From positions 3,823,579 to 3,887,578 of the forward strand of contig NZ_CP120635.1 of NCBI RefSeq assembly GCF_021353295.2: 64,000 nucleotides of DNA, read 5' to 3'. The stretch comes from Pseudodesulfovibrio thermohalotolerans. Its GTDB lineage: Bacteria > Desulfobacterota > Desulfovibrionia > Desulfovibrionales > Desulfovibrionaceae. Positions 43,920 to 52,738 of the stretch are shown here, one piece after another. A model generated the notes under the pieces. The model did not search any database, had not been told where the DNA came from, and was given only the letters and a program-made list of their open reading frames with translations. The translations under genes and the position numbers were made by a program. Position 1 is the first letter of the stretch, and every line of letters begins with the position of its first letter.

Positions 43920-44198
43920 CTAGCGGGGCTTGGTCCGGAAGGTGATGCCTTCGCCGTCCGGGTGGTAGTTCCATCCCAGGTCAGCCATGCACATGAGGAA
44001 CTGCTTGTTCTGCTTGTGTTTGTCCAGGGGGAACATCTCGCCCGCCTGCACCTCGCATTTCAGGGAGTCTTCCTTGAACTTCCGGTTCAGAGTCTTGCCC
44101 GAGTAGTCCGGGTGGGTCCAGGGCTTGGCGCAGCCGCCGAGAAGCAGGGCGGCCGAGGTCAGCGCGGCGAAAAGGATGGCGATAAGGGTACGGCGCAT
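43920..44198 (-). CDS. Small lipoprotein of unknown function
   Basis: The 92-residue product has a lipoprotein signal (MRRTLIAILFAALTSAALLLGGC). The mature part AKPWTHPDYSGKTLNRKFKEDSLKCEVQAGEMFPLDKHKQ...CMADLGW has two further cysteines that could form a disulfide; the layout resembles small periplasmic lipoproteins with a KxxxD..KCxxxA pattern. It lies between gpsA (13 bases) and the DUF2867 gene (11 bases) in one operon. Confidence 0.85.
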   Translation of the reverse strand: MRRTLIAILFAALTSAALLLGGCAKPWTHPDYSGKTLNRKFKEDSLKCEVQAGEMFPLDKHKQNKQFLMCMADLGWNYHPDGEGITFRTKPR

Positions 44199-44211
44199 GG
44201 CGAAGCTCCGG

Positions 44212-45204
44212 TTATTCGTCCTTGAGGTCCCGGCTCATCAGGTCGCGGGTTGCCTGGCCAGGGTCTTTGCCTTCATACAATATACTATATACCTGTTCGG
44301 TGATAGGCAACTCCACATCGAGTTTTTTGGCCAGATGGTGCAGGGATTTTGTGGTCTTGACGCCTTCGGCCACGGCCTTCATCTCGCCGACGATATCTTC
44401 CAGCTTGGCCCCCTGGCCGAGCCGCAGGCCGACCTGACGGTTGCGCGACAGGTCGCCGGTGCAGGTCAGGACCAGGTCGCCCATGCCGGACAGGCCCATG
44501 AAGGTGCGCTCCTGGCCGCCCATGGCTTCGCCCAGACGGCTCAACTCTGCCAGGCCCCGGGTAATCAGCGCGGCTCTGGCGTCGTGGCCGAAGCCCAGGC
44601 CGTCGGCCATGCCCGCGGCGATGGCGATGACGTTCTTGACTGCGCCGCCCAGCTCGACGCCCCGGTAGTCCGGAGTGAAGTAGACGCGGAAATAGGGGGT
44701 GGAGAAGGCTTCCTGCAGCTCTCGGCCCAGGTCGTGGTCCTCGCAGCCCAGGGATACGGAGGTGGGCATGTCGCGGGAGACCTCGGCGGCGAAGGAGGGG
44801 CCGGACAGGGCGGCGTAACGCGGCCGTTTGCCCTCCAGCGCGTCGGCAACCACGCGGGAGATGGGAGCCAGGGAATCCAGCTCGATGCCCTTGGACGCGT
44901 TGACGATCACAGGACGGCTCGGCAGCAGGTCGCGGAACCCGGAAAGAGCCGGGCGGATGAACTGGCTGGGGATGACCACCAGGAAGTAGTCGGCTCCGGC
45001 GAAGGCGGTTTCGGGGTCGGACTCGACTTTCAGGGCCTCGGACAGGGTTACGCCGGGCAGGAAAACCCGGTTTTCCCGGTGCTTGCGGATATCCTCCACC
45101 ACCTCGGGCTCGCGTGCCCACAGGGTGGTGTTCCTTCCGTTTTTGGCGAGCATGTCGGCGAGAGTTGTGCCCCATGCGCCCGCGCCCAGAACAGCTATTT
45201 TCAT
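44212..45204 (-). CDS. gpsA: Glycerol-3-phosphate dehydrogenase (NAD(P)+)
   Basis: GpsA makes sn-glycerol 3-phosphate from dihydroxyacetone phosphate for phospholipid synthesis. The 330-residue product has the N-terminal Rossmann motif VLGAGAWGTTLA, the VIPSQFIRPAL segment, VNASKGIE, GPSFAAEV and the catalytic lysine in GGAVKNVIAIAAG, plus the helical C-terminal domain (GLSGMGDLVLTCTG). AGGAGA precedes the ATG. It heads an operon with a lipoprotein, a DUF2867 reductase and cbiD. Confidence 0.96.
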   Translation of the reverse strand: MKIAVLGAGAWGTTLADMLAKNGRNTTLWAREPEVVEDIRKHRENRVFLPGVTLSEALKVESDPETAFAGADYFLVVIPSQFIRPALSGFRDLLPSRPVIVNASKGIELDSLAPISRVVADALEGKRPRYAALSGPSFAAEVSRDMPTSVSLGCEDHDLGRELQEAFSTPYFRVYFTPDYRGVELGGAVKNVIAIAAGMADGLGFGHDARAALITRGLAELSRLGEAMGGQERTFMGLSGMGDLVLTCTGDLSRNRQVGLRLGQGAKLEDIVGEMKAVAEGVKTTKSLHHLAKKLDVELPITEQVYSILYEGKDPGQATRDLMSRDLKDE

Positions 45205-45336
45205 CAGATGGTCTCCTTGGGTGGTTTGTCGAGTCGGTAAGCATACGTGGCGCGCGCCACGGTGGCAAGGGCGGGGGGACCGGGAAAAGCGCCCGTGCCG
45301 GTTGCATCCGGGAACGGTCGAAGGTATAGACCCCAC

Positions 45337-45813
45337 ATGGCAATACAATTCACCGAAACCGAGGAAAGGATACTCGCCCTGGCGGGCGGGGATTTGCCGG
45401 ACACCGAGCGGCCGTTCAAGACCATCGCGGACGCCGTGGGTGTAACCGAGCAGGAGGTTATCGACCTTATTGGCGACCTCAAGGACCGCAAGATCATCCG
45501 ACGTTTCGGGGCCACCCTGCGTCACCAGAAGGCGGGCTACGGGCACAATGCCATGGTCGCCTGGCGGGTGCCGGCAGAGCGCACCGACGAGGTGGGCGGC
45601 ATCTTCGCCGCGCGGCCCGAGATATCCCATTGCTACGTCCGGCGCACCTATCCGGAGTGGACCTACAACGTCTACACCATGATCCACGGCGAGCGGCCCG
45701 GCCATACCGACGAGGTGGTGGCCGAGCTGGAAAAGACCGTGGGCATAGACGACCATTGTACCCTCCGGTCGCTCAAGGAACTCAAAAAGACCTCCATGGT
45801 CTATTTCAAATAG
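45337..45813 (+). CDS. Siroheme decarboxylase subunit (AhbA/AhbB type)
   Basis: This Lrp/AsnC-like protein of 158 residues belongs to the AhbA/AhbB (NirDLGH) family, which decarboxylates siroheme to 12,18-didecarboxysiroheme in the alternative heme pathway of sulfate reducers. The N-terminal winged helix ([51 protein letters not shown]) and the C-terminal RAM-like domain with [19 protein letters not shown] match the family better than a DNA-binding regulator. hemL follows 10 bases later. Which subunit it is cannot be decided by eye; a second copy should exist elsewhere. Confidence 0.87.
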   Translation: MAIQFTETEERILALAGGDLPDTERPFKTIADAVGVTEQEVIDLIGDLKDRKIIRRFGATLRHQKAGYGHNAMVAWRVPAERTDEVGGIFAARPEISHCYVRRTYPEWTYNVYTMIHGERPGHTDEVVAELEKTVGIDDHCTLRSLKELKKTSMVYFK

Positions 45814-45823
45814 GAAGCACGAC

Positions 45824-47083
45824 ATGGATTCGAAATCGCTTTACGCCAAGGCGCTGACCCTCATGCCCGGCGGCGTCAACTCGCCGCTGAGGGCCTGCAA
45901 ATACGTCAATTCCGAGCCGGTCTTCATCGCCGACGCCAAGGGGGCGCACCTCTTTGACGTGGAAGGCCGCGAGTACATCGACTACGTCTTTTCCTGGGGG
46001 CCCATGCTGCTCGGGCACCAGGACCCGGCCGTGAACGCCGCTGCCCACGAGGCCGTGGATCACGGCTCCAGCTACGGCGCGCCCTGCCTGGGCGAAGTCC
46101 TGCTGGCCGAGGAGATCAACAAGCTCATCCCGTCCATGGAGATGATGCGCATGGTCTCCTCCGGCACAGAAGCGACCATGTCCGCCCTGCGGCTGGCGCG
46201 CGGCTACACCGGCCGCAACAAGTTCGTGAAGTTCATCGGCAACTACCACGGCCACGCCGACGCCTTTCTGGCGGCGGCCGGTTCCGCCGCAGGCACCGTG
46301 CCCGGCACCCCCGGCGTGCCCGAGGCGGTCATCAGCCATACTCTGCTGGCCCAGTACAACGACCTGGACGCCGTGCGTAAGCTTTTCGAGGAGTCCGGCG
46401 ACGATATAGCCTGCGTCATCGTGGAGCCGTGCGCGGGCAACATGGGCCTGGTGCTGCCGAAACCCGGCTTCCTCCAGGGATTGCGCGACCTGTGCACCGA
46501 GTACGGCGCTGTGCTGATTTTCGACGAGGTCATCACCGGCTTCAGGCTTGCCCCCGGCGGAGCCCAGGAGCGGTACGGCATCACCCCGGACCTGACCACG
46601 TTGGGCAAGATCATCGGCGGCGGGTTCCCGGTGGGCTGCTACGGCGGCAAGCGCGAGATCATGGAGCACATGGCCCCGGTGGGCGGCGTGTTCCAGGCGG
46701 GCACCCTGTCCGGCAACCCCGTGGCCATGGCCGCCGGTCTGGCCACCCTGAAACGGTTGCAGGAGTGCGACTACGAGGCCCTGGAGGCCAAGACCAAGGC
46801 GCTGACCAGCGAGCTGGCCGCCATCGTCGAGTCCAAGGGCAAGCCTGTTTACGTGGCCCAGGCCGGTTCGGCCTTTACCATGTATTTTTCGGACAAGCCC
46901 GTGACCAACATGGTCGAGTCGGGCCAGTGCGACGGCGACGCCTATGCGGCCTACTGGCAGCAGATGATGTCCCGGGGCGTCTATCTGGCCCCGGCGGGCT
47001 TTGAATGCGCCTTCACATCCTTCGCCCATTCGGATGAGGATTTCGAGAAGACGCTGGCCGCAGCCCGCGCCGTGACGTTCTAA
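45824..47083 (+). CDS. hemL: Glutamate-1-semialdehyde 2,1-aminomutase
   Basis: HemL converts glutamate-1-semialdehyde to 5-aminolevulinate, the first committed tetrapyrrole precursor of the C5 pathway. The 419-residue product has [32 protein letters not shown], the FDEVITGFR aspartate that binds PLP, and the PLP lysine in [14 protein letters not shown]. It follows the siroheme decarboxylase gene closely, pairing entry and late steps of heme synthesis. Confidence 0.97.
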   Translation: MDSKSLYAKALTLMPGGVNSPLRACKYVNSEPVFIADAKGAHLFDVEGREYIDYVFSWGPMLLGHQDPAVNAAAHEAVDHGSSYGAPCLGEVLLAEEINKLIPSMEMMRMVSSGTEATMSALRLARGYTGRNKFVKFIGNYHGHADAFLAAAGSAAGTVPGTPGVPEAVISHTLLAQYNDLDAVRKLFEESGDDIACVIVEPCAGNMGLVLPKPGFLQGLRDLCTEYGAVLIFDEVITGFRLAPGGAQERYGITPDLTTLGKIIGGGFPVGCYGGKREIMEHMAPVGGVFQAGTLSGNPVAMAAGLATLKRLQECDYEALEAKTKALTSELAAIVESKGKPVYVAQAGSAFTMYFSDKPVTNMVESGQCDGDAYAAYWQQMMSRGVYLAPAGFECAFTSFAHSDEDFEKTLAAARAVTF

Positions 47084-47109
47084 ATCGCGTCGAAACCGTT
47101 TATACGATC

Positions 47110-47143
47110 GGGCCGGGAACCCCTTCGGGGACCGGCCCGTTTT
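47110..47143 (+). terminator. Hairpin after hemL
   Basis: GGGCCGG and CCGGCCC enclose an inner CCCC-TTC-GGGG hairpin and are followed by GTTTT. It probably separates hemL from cbiG. Confidence 0.8.
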
Positions 47144-47222
47144 CCGTTGGTTCGCGCCGAAAAATAAAAAACACCCCACTATGTATCGTTTTTTTCTTCC
47201 CCCAGTTGAAGGTTGCTGATAA

Positions 47223-48260
47223 ATGAAACGAATGCCAGCAAAAAAAATAGCCGTATACGCACTGACCTCCCAGGGATTGGCGGTGGGCAGGCTCTTGGCC
47301 GCCCGACTGCATGGAACGCTCTATGCTTCCAAACCGTTGGAAGCGGAGGGCGCCATTCCCTTCGAATCCCTCAAGCACCTCGTCTCGGCCACCTTCAATG
47401 CCTTTGACGGGCACGTCTTCGTGGCGGCCGCGGGTATTGTTGTCCGATGCATCGCGCCTCATCTCCAGAGCAAGGAGACCGATCCGGCCGTCGTCTGCAT
47501 GGACCAGGGCGGGCTGTTCGCCATCAGTCTGTTGTCCGGCCATCTCGGCGGGGCCAACGAGCTCGCCGACAGGTGCGCGCGGACCATGGGCGCGCAGTCG
47601 GTCATCACCACAGCCACGGATTCGGCGGGCGTGCTGTCCATCGACAGTCTGGCCATGGCCAAGGGGTTGGCCATCGGCACCATCGGCAAGGTCAAGGACG
47701 TGAACATGGCCCTGCTTGAGAACCGGATCGTCCAGGTCTACGACCCCGAGGATTGGCTCGGGCTGGCCTGGCACGCGGGATTCGAAGGCCGGGCCGGATA
47801 CGAGGACTGGAACGAGTCGAGCCCCGGAATCTGGGTTTCGTGGCACAACGACGCCCCGGAGGGGAGCCTGGCCCTGCACCCGAGGATGCTGCATCTTGGC
47901 ATCGGCTGCCGCCGGGACATCACCACCTACGAGATTCTCGACCACGTGCACATGGTCTTCAAGAAACACGGCCTGGCCATGGATTCCATCGCCTCAGTGG
48001 GGTCGGTGGAGGCCAAGCGCAACGAGGCGGGACTGCTTGAGGCCGCCGAAGAGTTCGGCGTGGACCCCGTTTTTTACACCACGGCTCAGCTTGCCGCCGT
48101 GGATGCGCCCACGCCTTCGGATCGCGTCCAGCAGCACATGGGCGTGCCGAGCGTGGCCGAGGCATCCGCCATGCTCGCCTCCCACGGCGGGCAGCTCCTC
48201 GTCAGCAAGGAGAAGACATCAACCGTGACGTTGGCCGTGGCCAGGAGCAACCGTGCTTAA
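47223..48260 (+). CDS. cbiG: Cobalt-precorrin-5A hydrolase CbiG
   Basis: CbiG opens the delta-lactone ring of cobalt-precorrin-5A and releases acetaldehyde. The 345-residue product has the N-terminal domain IAVYALTSQGLAVGRLLAARL, the central FVAAAGIVVRCIAPHLQSKETDPAVVCMD and LLSGHLGGANELA, and the C-terminal domain LGIGCRRDITTYEI. Its end overlaps cbiH by 8 bases. Confidence 0.94.
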   Translation: MKRMPAKKIAVYALTSQGLAVGRLLAARLHGTLYASKPLEAEGAIPFESLKHLVSATFNAFDGHVFVAAAGIVVRCIAPHLQSKETDPAVVCMDQGGLFAISLLSGHLGGANELADRCARTMGAQSVITTATDSAGVLSIDSLAMAKGLAIGTIGKVKDVNMALLENRIVQVYDPEDWLGLAWHAGFEGRAGYEDWNESSPGIWVSWHNDAPEGSLALHPRMLHLGIGCRRDITTYEILDHVHMVFKKHGLAMDSIASVGSVEAKRNEAGLLEAAEEFGVDPVFYTTAQLAAVDAPTPSDRVQQHMGVPSVAEASAMLASHGGQLLVSKEKTSTVTLAVARSNRA

Positions 48261-48999
48261 GGCCGTAAGCTTGGGGCCGGGCGACGAGTCCCTTCTTACG
48301 CCGGCGGCGCGCGCGGCCATCGGCGAGGCCGATGTCGTGGCCGGATATAAGGGGTACATCGAGCTGGTCCCGGAAGAATTGTTGCAGGACAAGATCGTGG
48401 TCTCCACGGGCATGATGGGCGAGGTGGACCGCGTCCGGCAGGCCGTGGAACATGCCCGCGAGGGCCGGAAGACGGTCATGGTCTGCTCCGGTGACGCAGG
48501 TATCTACGCCATGGCAGGTCTGCTTCTGGAGGTCCTTGAGAGCGAAGGGCTTCTTGAGGCGGTGCCCTTTGAGGTCGTTCCGGGCGTGGCCGCCTTCAAC
48601 GCGGCGGCCGCATTGCTTGGCGCGCCGCTCATGCATGATTTCGCCTCCATCAGCCTGAGCGACCTGCTGACTCCCTGGGAGCGCATCCAGCAGAGGCTTC
48701 AGGCCGCCGCCAGCGCGGATTTCGTCATAGCCATCTACAACCCCCGCTCCAAGAAGCGCAGCGGCCATCTGCGCGAAGCCCTGGAGATCATTGGCCGGTT
48801 TCGCAGGCCGGAGACGCCGGTGGGCATCGTGCGCAAGGCGTACCGCCCCGGCCAGATGGTCGAAGCCGTCCGGCTCGACGGCGTGGATGTGGAAAAGGTG
48901 GATATGCAGACTGTCCTCGTCGTGGGCAACTCCGCCACCCGGCTGGTTGGCGGACGGATGCTCACGCCGCGCGGGTATCACCGCAAATACGCACTCTGA
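48253..48999 (+). CDS. cbiH: Precorrin-3B C17-methyltransferase CbiH
   Basis: CbiH methylates C17 and contracts the corrin ring. The 248-residue SAM-dependent tetrapyrrole methylase starts with GTG after AGGAG. It has LGPGDESLLTPAA, the sugar-like VCSGDAGIYAMAGLLLE motif, EVVPGVAAFNAAAALLGAPLMHDFASISLSDLLTPWE, and YNPRSKKRSGHL, all typical of CbiH/CobJ. It is coupled to cbiG and precedes the cytochrome c3 gene. Confidence 0.95.
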   Translation: MLKAVSLGPGDESLLTPAARAAIGEADVVAGYKGYIELVPEELLQDKIVVSTGMMGEVDRVRQAVEHAREGRKTVMVCSGDAGIYAMAGLLLEVLESEGLLEAVPFEVVPGVAAFNAAAALLGAPLMHDFASISLSDLLTPWERIQQRLQAAASADFVIAIYNPRSKKRSGHLREALEIIGRFRRPETPVGIVRKAYRPGQMVEAVRLDGVDVEKVDMQTVLVVGNSATRLVGGRMLTPRGYHRKYAL

Positions 49000-49083
49000 T
49001 GCGGTAAATCAAAGTGGAAATCCCCCTTGCGTTCAATGTCCTTTATCGGGTAAAAGCAAGGGTCTACGATGGCAGCCCCCTTC

Positions 49084-49112
49084 TTGACAGGGGGTGGATA
49101 CTTATTTATCCC
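49084..49112 (+). promoter_or_regulatory. Putative cytochrome c3 promoter
   Basis: A perfect TTGACA lies at 49084-49089; TATCCC stands 17 bases later and TTTATC slightly before. The -35 is convincing and the -10 weak. It is about 55 bases before the ribosome binding site AGGAGGA of the cytochrome gene. Confidence 0.45.
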
Positions 49113-49166
49113 GCATAGTAGAGAGTGTGACTGTTTATCTTTTATGCAACAGGAGGAACTAGGTAA

Positions 49167-49574
49167 ATGAAGAAGTCTCTCATCATCAGCTTGATGGTGG
49201 CCGCCCTGGTTTGTGTCTTCTGCCTGCCCGTGGTCATCGCTGCCAACGCGCCCGCAGACACCATCACCATCGAGGTCCCCGCCGGCGCCAAGGCGACCAA
49301 AACGCCCGTGACCTTCCCGCACAAGAAACACGTGGACGGCGGCATCGACTGTCTGGTCTGCCACCACAAGTCCGCCACCCCTGACGAAGCCAAGAGCTGT
49401 GCCGCCGAAGGCTGTCATGTGGATGCCAGCAAGGCCGCCAAGAAGGAGCCCACCGGCTTCTACTCCGCCTTCCATAGCAAGAAGGCCGACGCTTCCTGCC
49501 TGGCCTGCCACAAGAAGGAAAAGAAGGCCGGCAAGGCCGTTCCGGTCAGCTGCAAGGAATGCCACCCCAAATAA
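49167..49574 (+). CDS. Periplasmic tetraheme cytochrome c3
   Basis: Cytochrome c3 takes electrons from periplasmic hydrogenases and formate dehydrogenases and passes them to membrane complexes in sulfate respiration. The 135-residue precursor has a Sec signal (about 1-25). Four heme sites are visible: CLVCH, CAAEGCH (the long CxxxxCH form), CLACH and CKECH. The distal histidines are in FPHKKH, and the HH after the first site is typical. Heme site 4 is CxxCH here, where some homologues have the longer form. It is a strong single-gene unit with its own promoter and terminator. Confidence 0.96.
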   Translation: MKKSLIISLMVAALVCVFCLPVVIAANAPADTITIEVPAGAKATKTPVTFPHKKHVDGGIDCLVCHHKSATPDEAKSCAAEGCHVDASKAAKKEPTGFYSAFHSKKADASCLACHKKEKKAGKAVPVSCKECHPK

Positions 49575-49593
49575 ACCTTTAGGGTGAATACCA

Positions 49594-49623
49594 GGGGGGC
49601 TGTTCAAAACGGCCCCCCTTTTT
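49594..49623 (+). terminator. Terminator of cytochrome c3 gene
   Basis: GGGGGGC and GCCCCCC around a ten-base loop are followed by TTTTT, 19 bases after the stop. Confidence 0.9.
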
Positions 49624-49647
49624 AAACCGGTTTTCCGGAGGTAACCC

Positions 49648-50964
49648 ATGACCCCTGCCCCGCCGCCTCCTCCCAAAGACGACGCCGATGTGCGCGACGT
49701 GCTGAACGAACCCGCTGTCGATAGCGAAGGTTTCGACCTCGATTCCGTGGATGCGGATTTCGAGCAGGAACTCGAAGACCTGTTCGCCGACGACCTTGAG
49801 GATACTCCCGTTCCCGATGAGAGCGGCGGTCCCGTCGTGCTTGACGACGAAGTGGAAGCCGAAAAGGCCGCGCCCGCCGGTGAGGAACTGCTGGTCCTGG
49901 ACGACGTGGTGGAGGAACCCGCCGCGGCCGAATCCGCGCCGGAGGCCGAGGAGCTTCTGATCTTGGATGATGTGGCCGAAGAGCCTGCCGAGGAAGTTGA
50001 CGACGAGAGCGAGTTGATCGTGCTCGACGAGGTGGTGGAACTGGTCGAGAAGGCCGATGCCGCCGAGGGCGGGGCACAGGCTGTGACCGCCACCGAGGCC
50101 GTGGTGACCGACTTGGAGCTTCCCTCCGAGGAAGATGACGAGGAGGACGAAGAGATCATCAACCTCGACGATCTGGTCGAGGAGCCTGTCTCCTACGAGT
50201 CCCAAGAGGCCGAACAGGCCGAAGAGCTCGAAGAAGAGCCGCTCATTGATCTCGACGATCTGCTCGGGGAGGAGTCTCCGGCCGAGCCGGAAACGGAAAT
50301 TTACGAGTCCGGGACGGAACCCGTCCGGGACGATGAGGCGGAGGGTGGTTTCGAAGATGCGCCCGCCGTCGAAGAGCCTCTTGCGGAGCCGGTCGACGAG
50401 GCCGTGCCTGCCGGTGAGGCGATGAACGAGTCCATTCCCGCCGAGGAGCTGGACGCCGTCATGGACGAGCCTGAAGAGGCCCGGTCTGCCGAAGACGAGG
50501 TGTTTGTCTCAGCGGCAGACGATCTGCCGAGCGCCGAGCCGATGGACGCCGAACTCACCGGCCTTGAAGAGCTGGGAGACGACGACATCGAGGATGTGGA
50601 CAGCCTTCTGGACAACGTCGAGGTGGACGTGTCCGATGTTGTGGACACCGAAGCGGTAGACGCCGAGATGGATGACGACATGGTCATGGATTTGGACGAA
50701 GGGTCCCTGGACGAGGTGCTGGCCGTCGAATCCGAACCGTCCGACGTGGACATGGACGAGGAACCGGATCTGCTCCCGATCATTCCGGCCGGGGAGGGCG
50801 AGCCCACCCTGGCGGAACTCCAGGCCAAGGTCCGTCAGTTGGAGGGTCGGGTGGAGGAGCTTGAACTGCGCCTTCGCGACGAGATCGCCCAGATGGTCCC
50901 GGCGGAAGCCGCCAGAATCATCCGCGAGGAGATTGCGGCGTTGACCGCCGACTTCGACGAATAA
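49648..50964 (+). CDS. Highly acidic repeat protein with C-terminal coiled coil
   Basis: The 438-residue product is extremely rich in Glu, Asp, Ala and Val and has almost no basic residues before position 380. Five short repeats share a core of the type L-I/L-x-L-D-D/E-x-V/L: ELLVLDDVVEEP, ELLILDDVAEEP, ELIVLDEVVEL, EIINLDDLVEEP, PLIDLDDLLGEE (about residues 75-210). A less regular acidic region follows. Residues 385-430 form a coiled coil (LAELQAKVRQLEGRVEELELRLRDE). GGAGG precedes the ATG. No enzyme motif or signal peptide is present. It looks like a flexible cytoplasmic scaffold; function unknown. Confidence 0.88.
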   Translation: MTPAPPPPPKDDADVRDVLNEPAVDSEGFDLDSVDADFEQELEDLFADDLEDTPVPDESGGPVVLDDEVEAEKAAPAGEELLVLDDVVEEPAAAESAPEAEELLILDDVAEEPAEEVDDESELIVLDEVVELVEKADAAEGGAQAVTATEAVVTDLELPSEEDDEEDEEIINLDDLVEEPVSYESQEAEQAEELEEEPLIDLDDLLGEESPAEPETEIYESGTEPVRDDEAEGGFEDAPAVEEPLAEPVDEAVPAGEAMNESIPAEELDAVMDEPEEARSAEDEVFVSAADDLPSAEPMDAELTGLEELGDDDIEDVDSLLDNVEVDVSDVVDTEAVDAEMDDDMVMDLDEGSLDEVLAVESEPSDVDMDEEPDLLPIIPAGEGEPTLAELQAKVRQLEGRVEELELRLRDEIAQMVPAEAARIIREEIAALTADFDE

Positions 50965-51015
50965 CGGAAAATTCCGATCGAGCGGTCCGCCCCGGATCGT
51001 TCCAGAAAATTTGTA

Positions 51016-51046
51016 AAGGCCTCACCTTCAGGGTGGGGCCTTTTTT
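51016..51046 (+). terminator. Terminator of the acidic protein gene
   Basis: AAGGCCTCACC, loop TTCAG, and a matching right arm are followed by six T residues. The following stretch 51047-51160 shows nothing recognisable. Confidence 0.9.
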
Positions 51047-51160
51047 CATGCGCATTCGGCCAAAGCCCGTTTCAAGCACTCCACTCCAAAGAACACAAAA
51101 CCACCCGCTCCAATCTGTCTCATTTAAATCCTCTTCCCTAAAAAAAGACTGCCTGTACCT

Positions 51161-51278
51161 CCCGCGAAGCGGCAATAAAAAGTTTAGGAAAAGAAGGGGA
51201 TGGGGGTCCGGGGGAAAGGGAGGAAAGAACCCTTTTCAAAGGGGTTTTCCTCCCCTTCCCCCGGTCGCCGGAGGCTCC
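51161..51278 (-). repeat. Dispersed hairpin repeat, subtype II, copy 3
   Basis: The same element as at 9354-9472: terminal CCGC-GAA-GCGG hairpin (51162-51172), AAAAAGTTTAGG, GGATGGGGGTCCGGGGG, then a long imperfect hairpin with arms rich in GGGAGGAAA and its complement, and the outer end CGCCGGAGG. Many bases in the stem differ from copy 2 yet pairing is kept. It ends six bases before the selO stop codon. Confidence 0.85.
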
Positions 51279-51283
51279 TTCGC

Positions 51284-52738
51284 CTACGTGCCGCAGAAAG
51301 TCTGCTCGACGCGTTCCTCGGGTCGCGGCGGAGCGGCGTATTCGGCGTTTTCCGGCTGATCTTCGTAGGGCCGCCGGAGCACTTCGATGAGCCTGTCGAC
51401 GAGGGTGAAGTCACCGACCTCAGCCGCCTGGATGGCCTGCTCGATGCGGTGGTTTCGCGGGATGAAGGCCGGGGTGGCGGAACGCATGGTTTCGCGGGCC
51501 GTGCCGACGGAGCCTGTCAGCGCCAGTCGGGCGCGCCAGTCGTCGAGCCAGTGGCGAATCTCCTCGTTTGTGGCGAAGAGGGCCGTGAACGGGGCCGGAT
51601 CGGTCTGGGCGTCGCAGAGGGCGCGGAAGGCGTTGGTGAAATCTGTCCCGTTGCGCCGCATGAGATCAAGGAGACCGCGCGCCAGGGCAAAGGATTCGTC
51701 GTCGCCGGGCAGCCCGATCTTGCTGCAAAGCCCTTGCGTGTAGTGGGCGGCGAAAGCCGGGATGAACCGTTCCAGAACCGCCTCTCCCGCCGTATGCGCC
51801 CGGGATTCGTCGTCGTCCAGCAAGGGGATGAGACAGCCGCCGAGACAGGCCAGGTTCCAGGCCATGATGGTCGGCTGCCGATTGAAGGCGTAACGCCCGA
51901 AGTGGTCGATGGAGCTGAACACCGCCTCGGGGTCGTACTGGTCGAGGAAGGCGCACGGGCCAAAGTCGATGGTCTCGCCGCTCACGGCGGTATTGTCCGT
52001 GTTCATGACGCCGTGCACGAAGCCGACGCACATCCATCGGGCCATGAGCTCGGCCTGGGCGGAACAGATGGCCTCGAACAAAGCGAGATACGGATTGTCC
52101 GCCTGGCTCGCGGACGGGTGGTTGCGTTCGATGACATGATCGGCAAGTTGCCGGACGGCGTCTTCCATGCGCCGTGCCGCGAAATATTCAAAGGTGCCCA
52201 CGCGCACGAATCCGGATGCGACGCGGGTAAGGACCGCGCCGTGAAGCTCGGCTTCGCGGAACACGGGCTGGCCGGTCGATGTCATGGCCAGGGCGCGGGT
52301 GGACGGGATGCCCATGGCGTGCATGGCCTCACTGACCACGTATTCGCGCAGGACCGGCCCGAGCGGGGAGCGGCCGTCGCCCCCGCGCGAGAATTTGGTG
52401 CGGCCGGAGCCCTTGAGCTGGATGTCGAACCGTTCGCCCGCCTTGTTGACGGTTTCGCCCAGGAGATGCGCCCGGCCGTCGCCGAGCTGCGGAACGAACT
52501 GGCCGAACTGGTGGCCCGCGTATGCCTGCGCGATGGGTTCGGAGCCGGGCAGGAGCCGGTTGCCGGAGAACAGGGCGGCCAGGTCGGCGTCGTCTTCGGG
52601 CAGATCGAGCTCAAGGCGTTCGGCCAGGGGCCGGTTCAGCCGAATGAGCGAGGGCGCGGCGACCGGTTCCGGGTCGATTCGCTGATAAAAGGGCTCGGGA
52701 AGATGCGCGTAGCTGTTGATGAAGCGCATGGCGTTCAT
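51284..52738 (-). CDS. selO: Protein adenylyltransferase SelO (YdiU)
   Basis: SelO is a pseudokinase-fold enzyme that transfers AMP from ATP to serine, threonine or tyrosine of proteins, linked to redox stress. The 484-residue product has YAGHQFGQFVPQLGDGRAHLLGE, LKGSGRTKFSRGGDGRSPLGPVLREY and the metal-binding HGVMNTDNTAVSGETIDFGPCAF. The start ATG overlaps the stop of the upstream phosphotransferase gene; a second ATG three codons later is also possible. Its last residues end close to a hairpin repeat. Confidence 0.95.
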   Translation of the reverse strand: MNAMRFINSYAHLPEPFYQRIDPEPVAAPSLIRLNRPLAERLELDLPEDDADLAALFSGNRLLPGSEPIAQAYAGHQFGQFVPQLGDGRAHLLGETVNKAGERFDIQLKGSGRTKFSRGGDGRSPLGPVLREYVVSEAMHAMGIPSTRALAMTSTGQPVFREAELHGAVLTRVASGFVRVGTFEYFAARRMEDAVRQLADHVIERNHPSASQADNPYLALFEAICSAQAELMARWMCVGFVHGVMNTDNTAVSGETIDFGPCAFLDQYDPEAVFSSIDHFGRYAFNRQPTIMAWNLACLGGCLIPLLDDDESRAHTAGEAVLERFIPAFAAHYTQGLCSKIGLPGDDESFALARGLLDLMRRNGTDFTNAFRALCDAQTDPAPFTALFATNEEIRHWLDDWRARLALTGSVGTARETMRSATPAFIPRNHRIEQAIQAAEVGDFTLVDRLIEVLRRPYEDQPENAEYAAPPRPEERVEQTFCGT

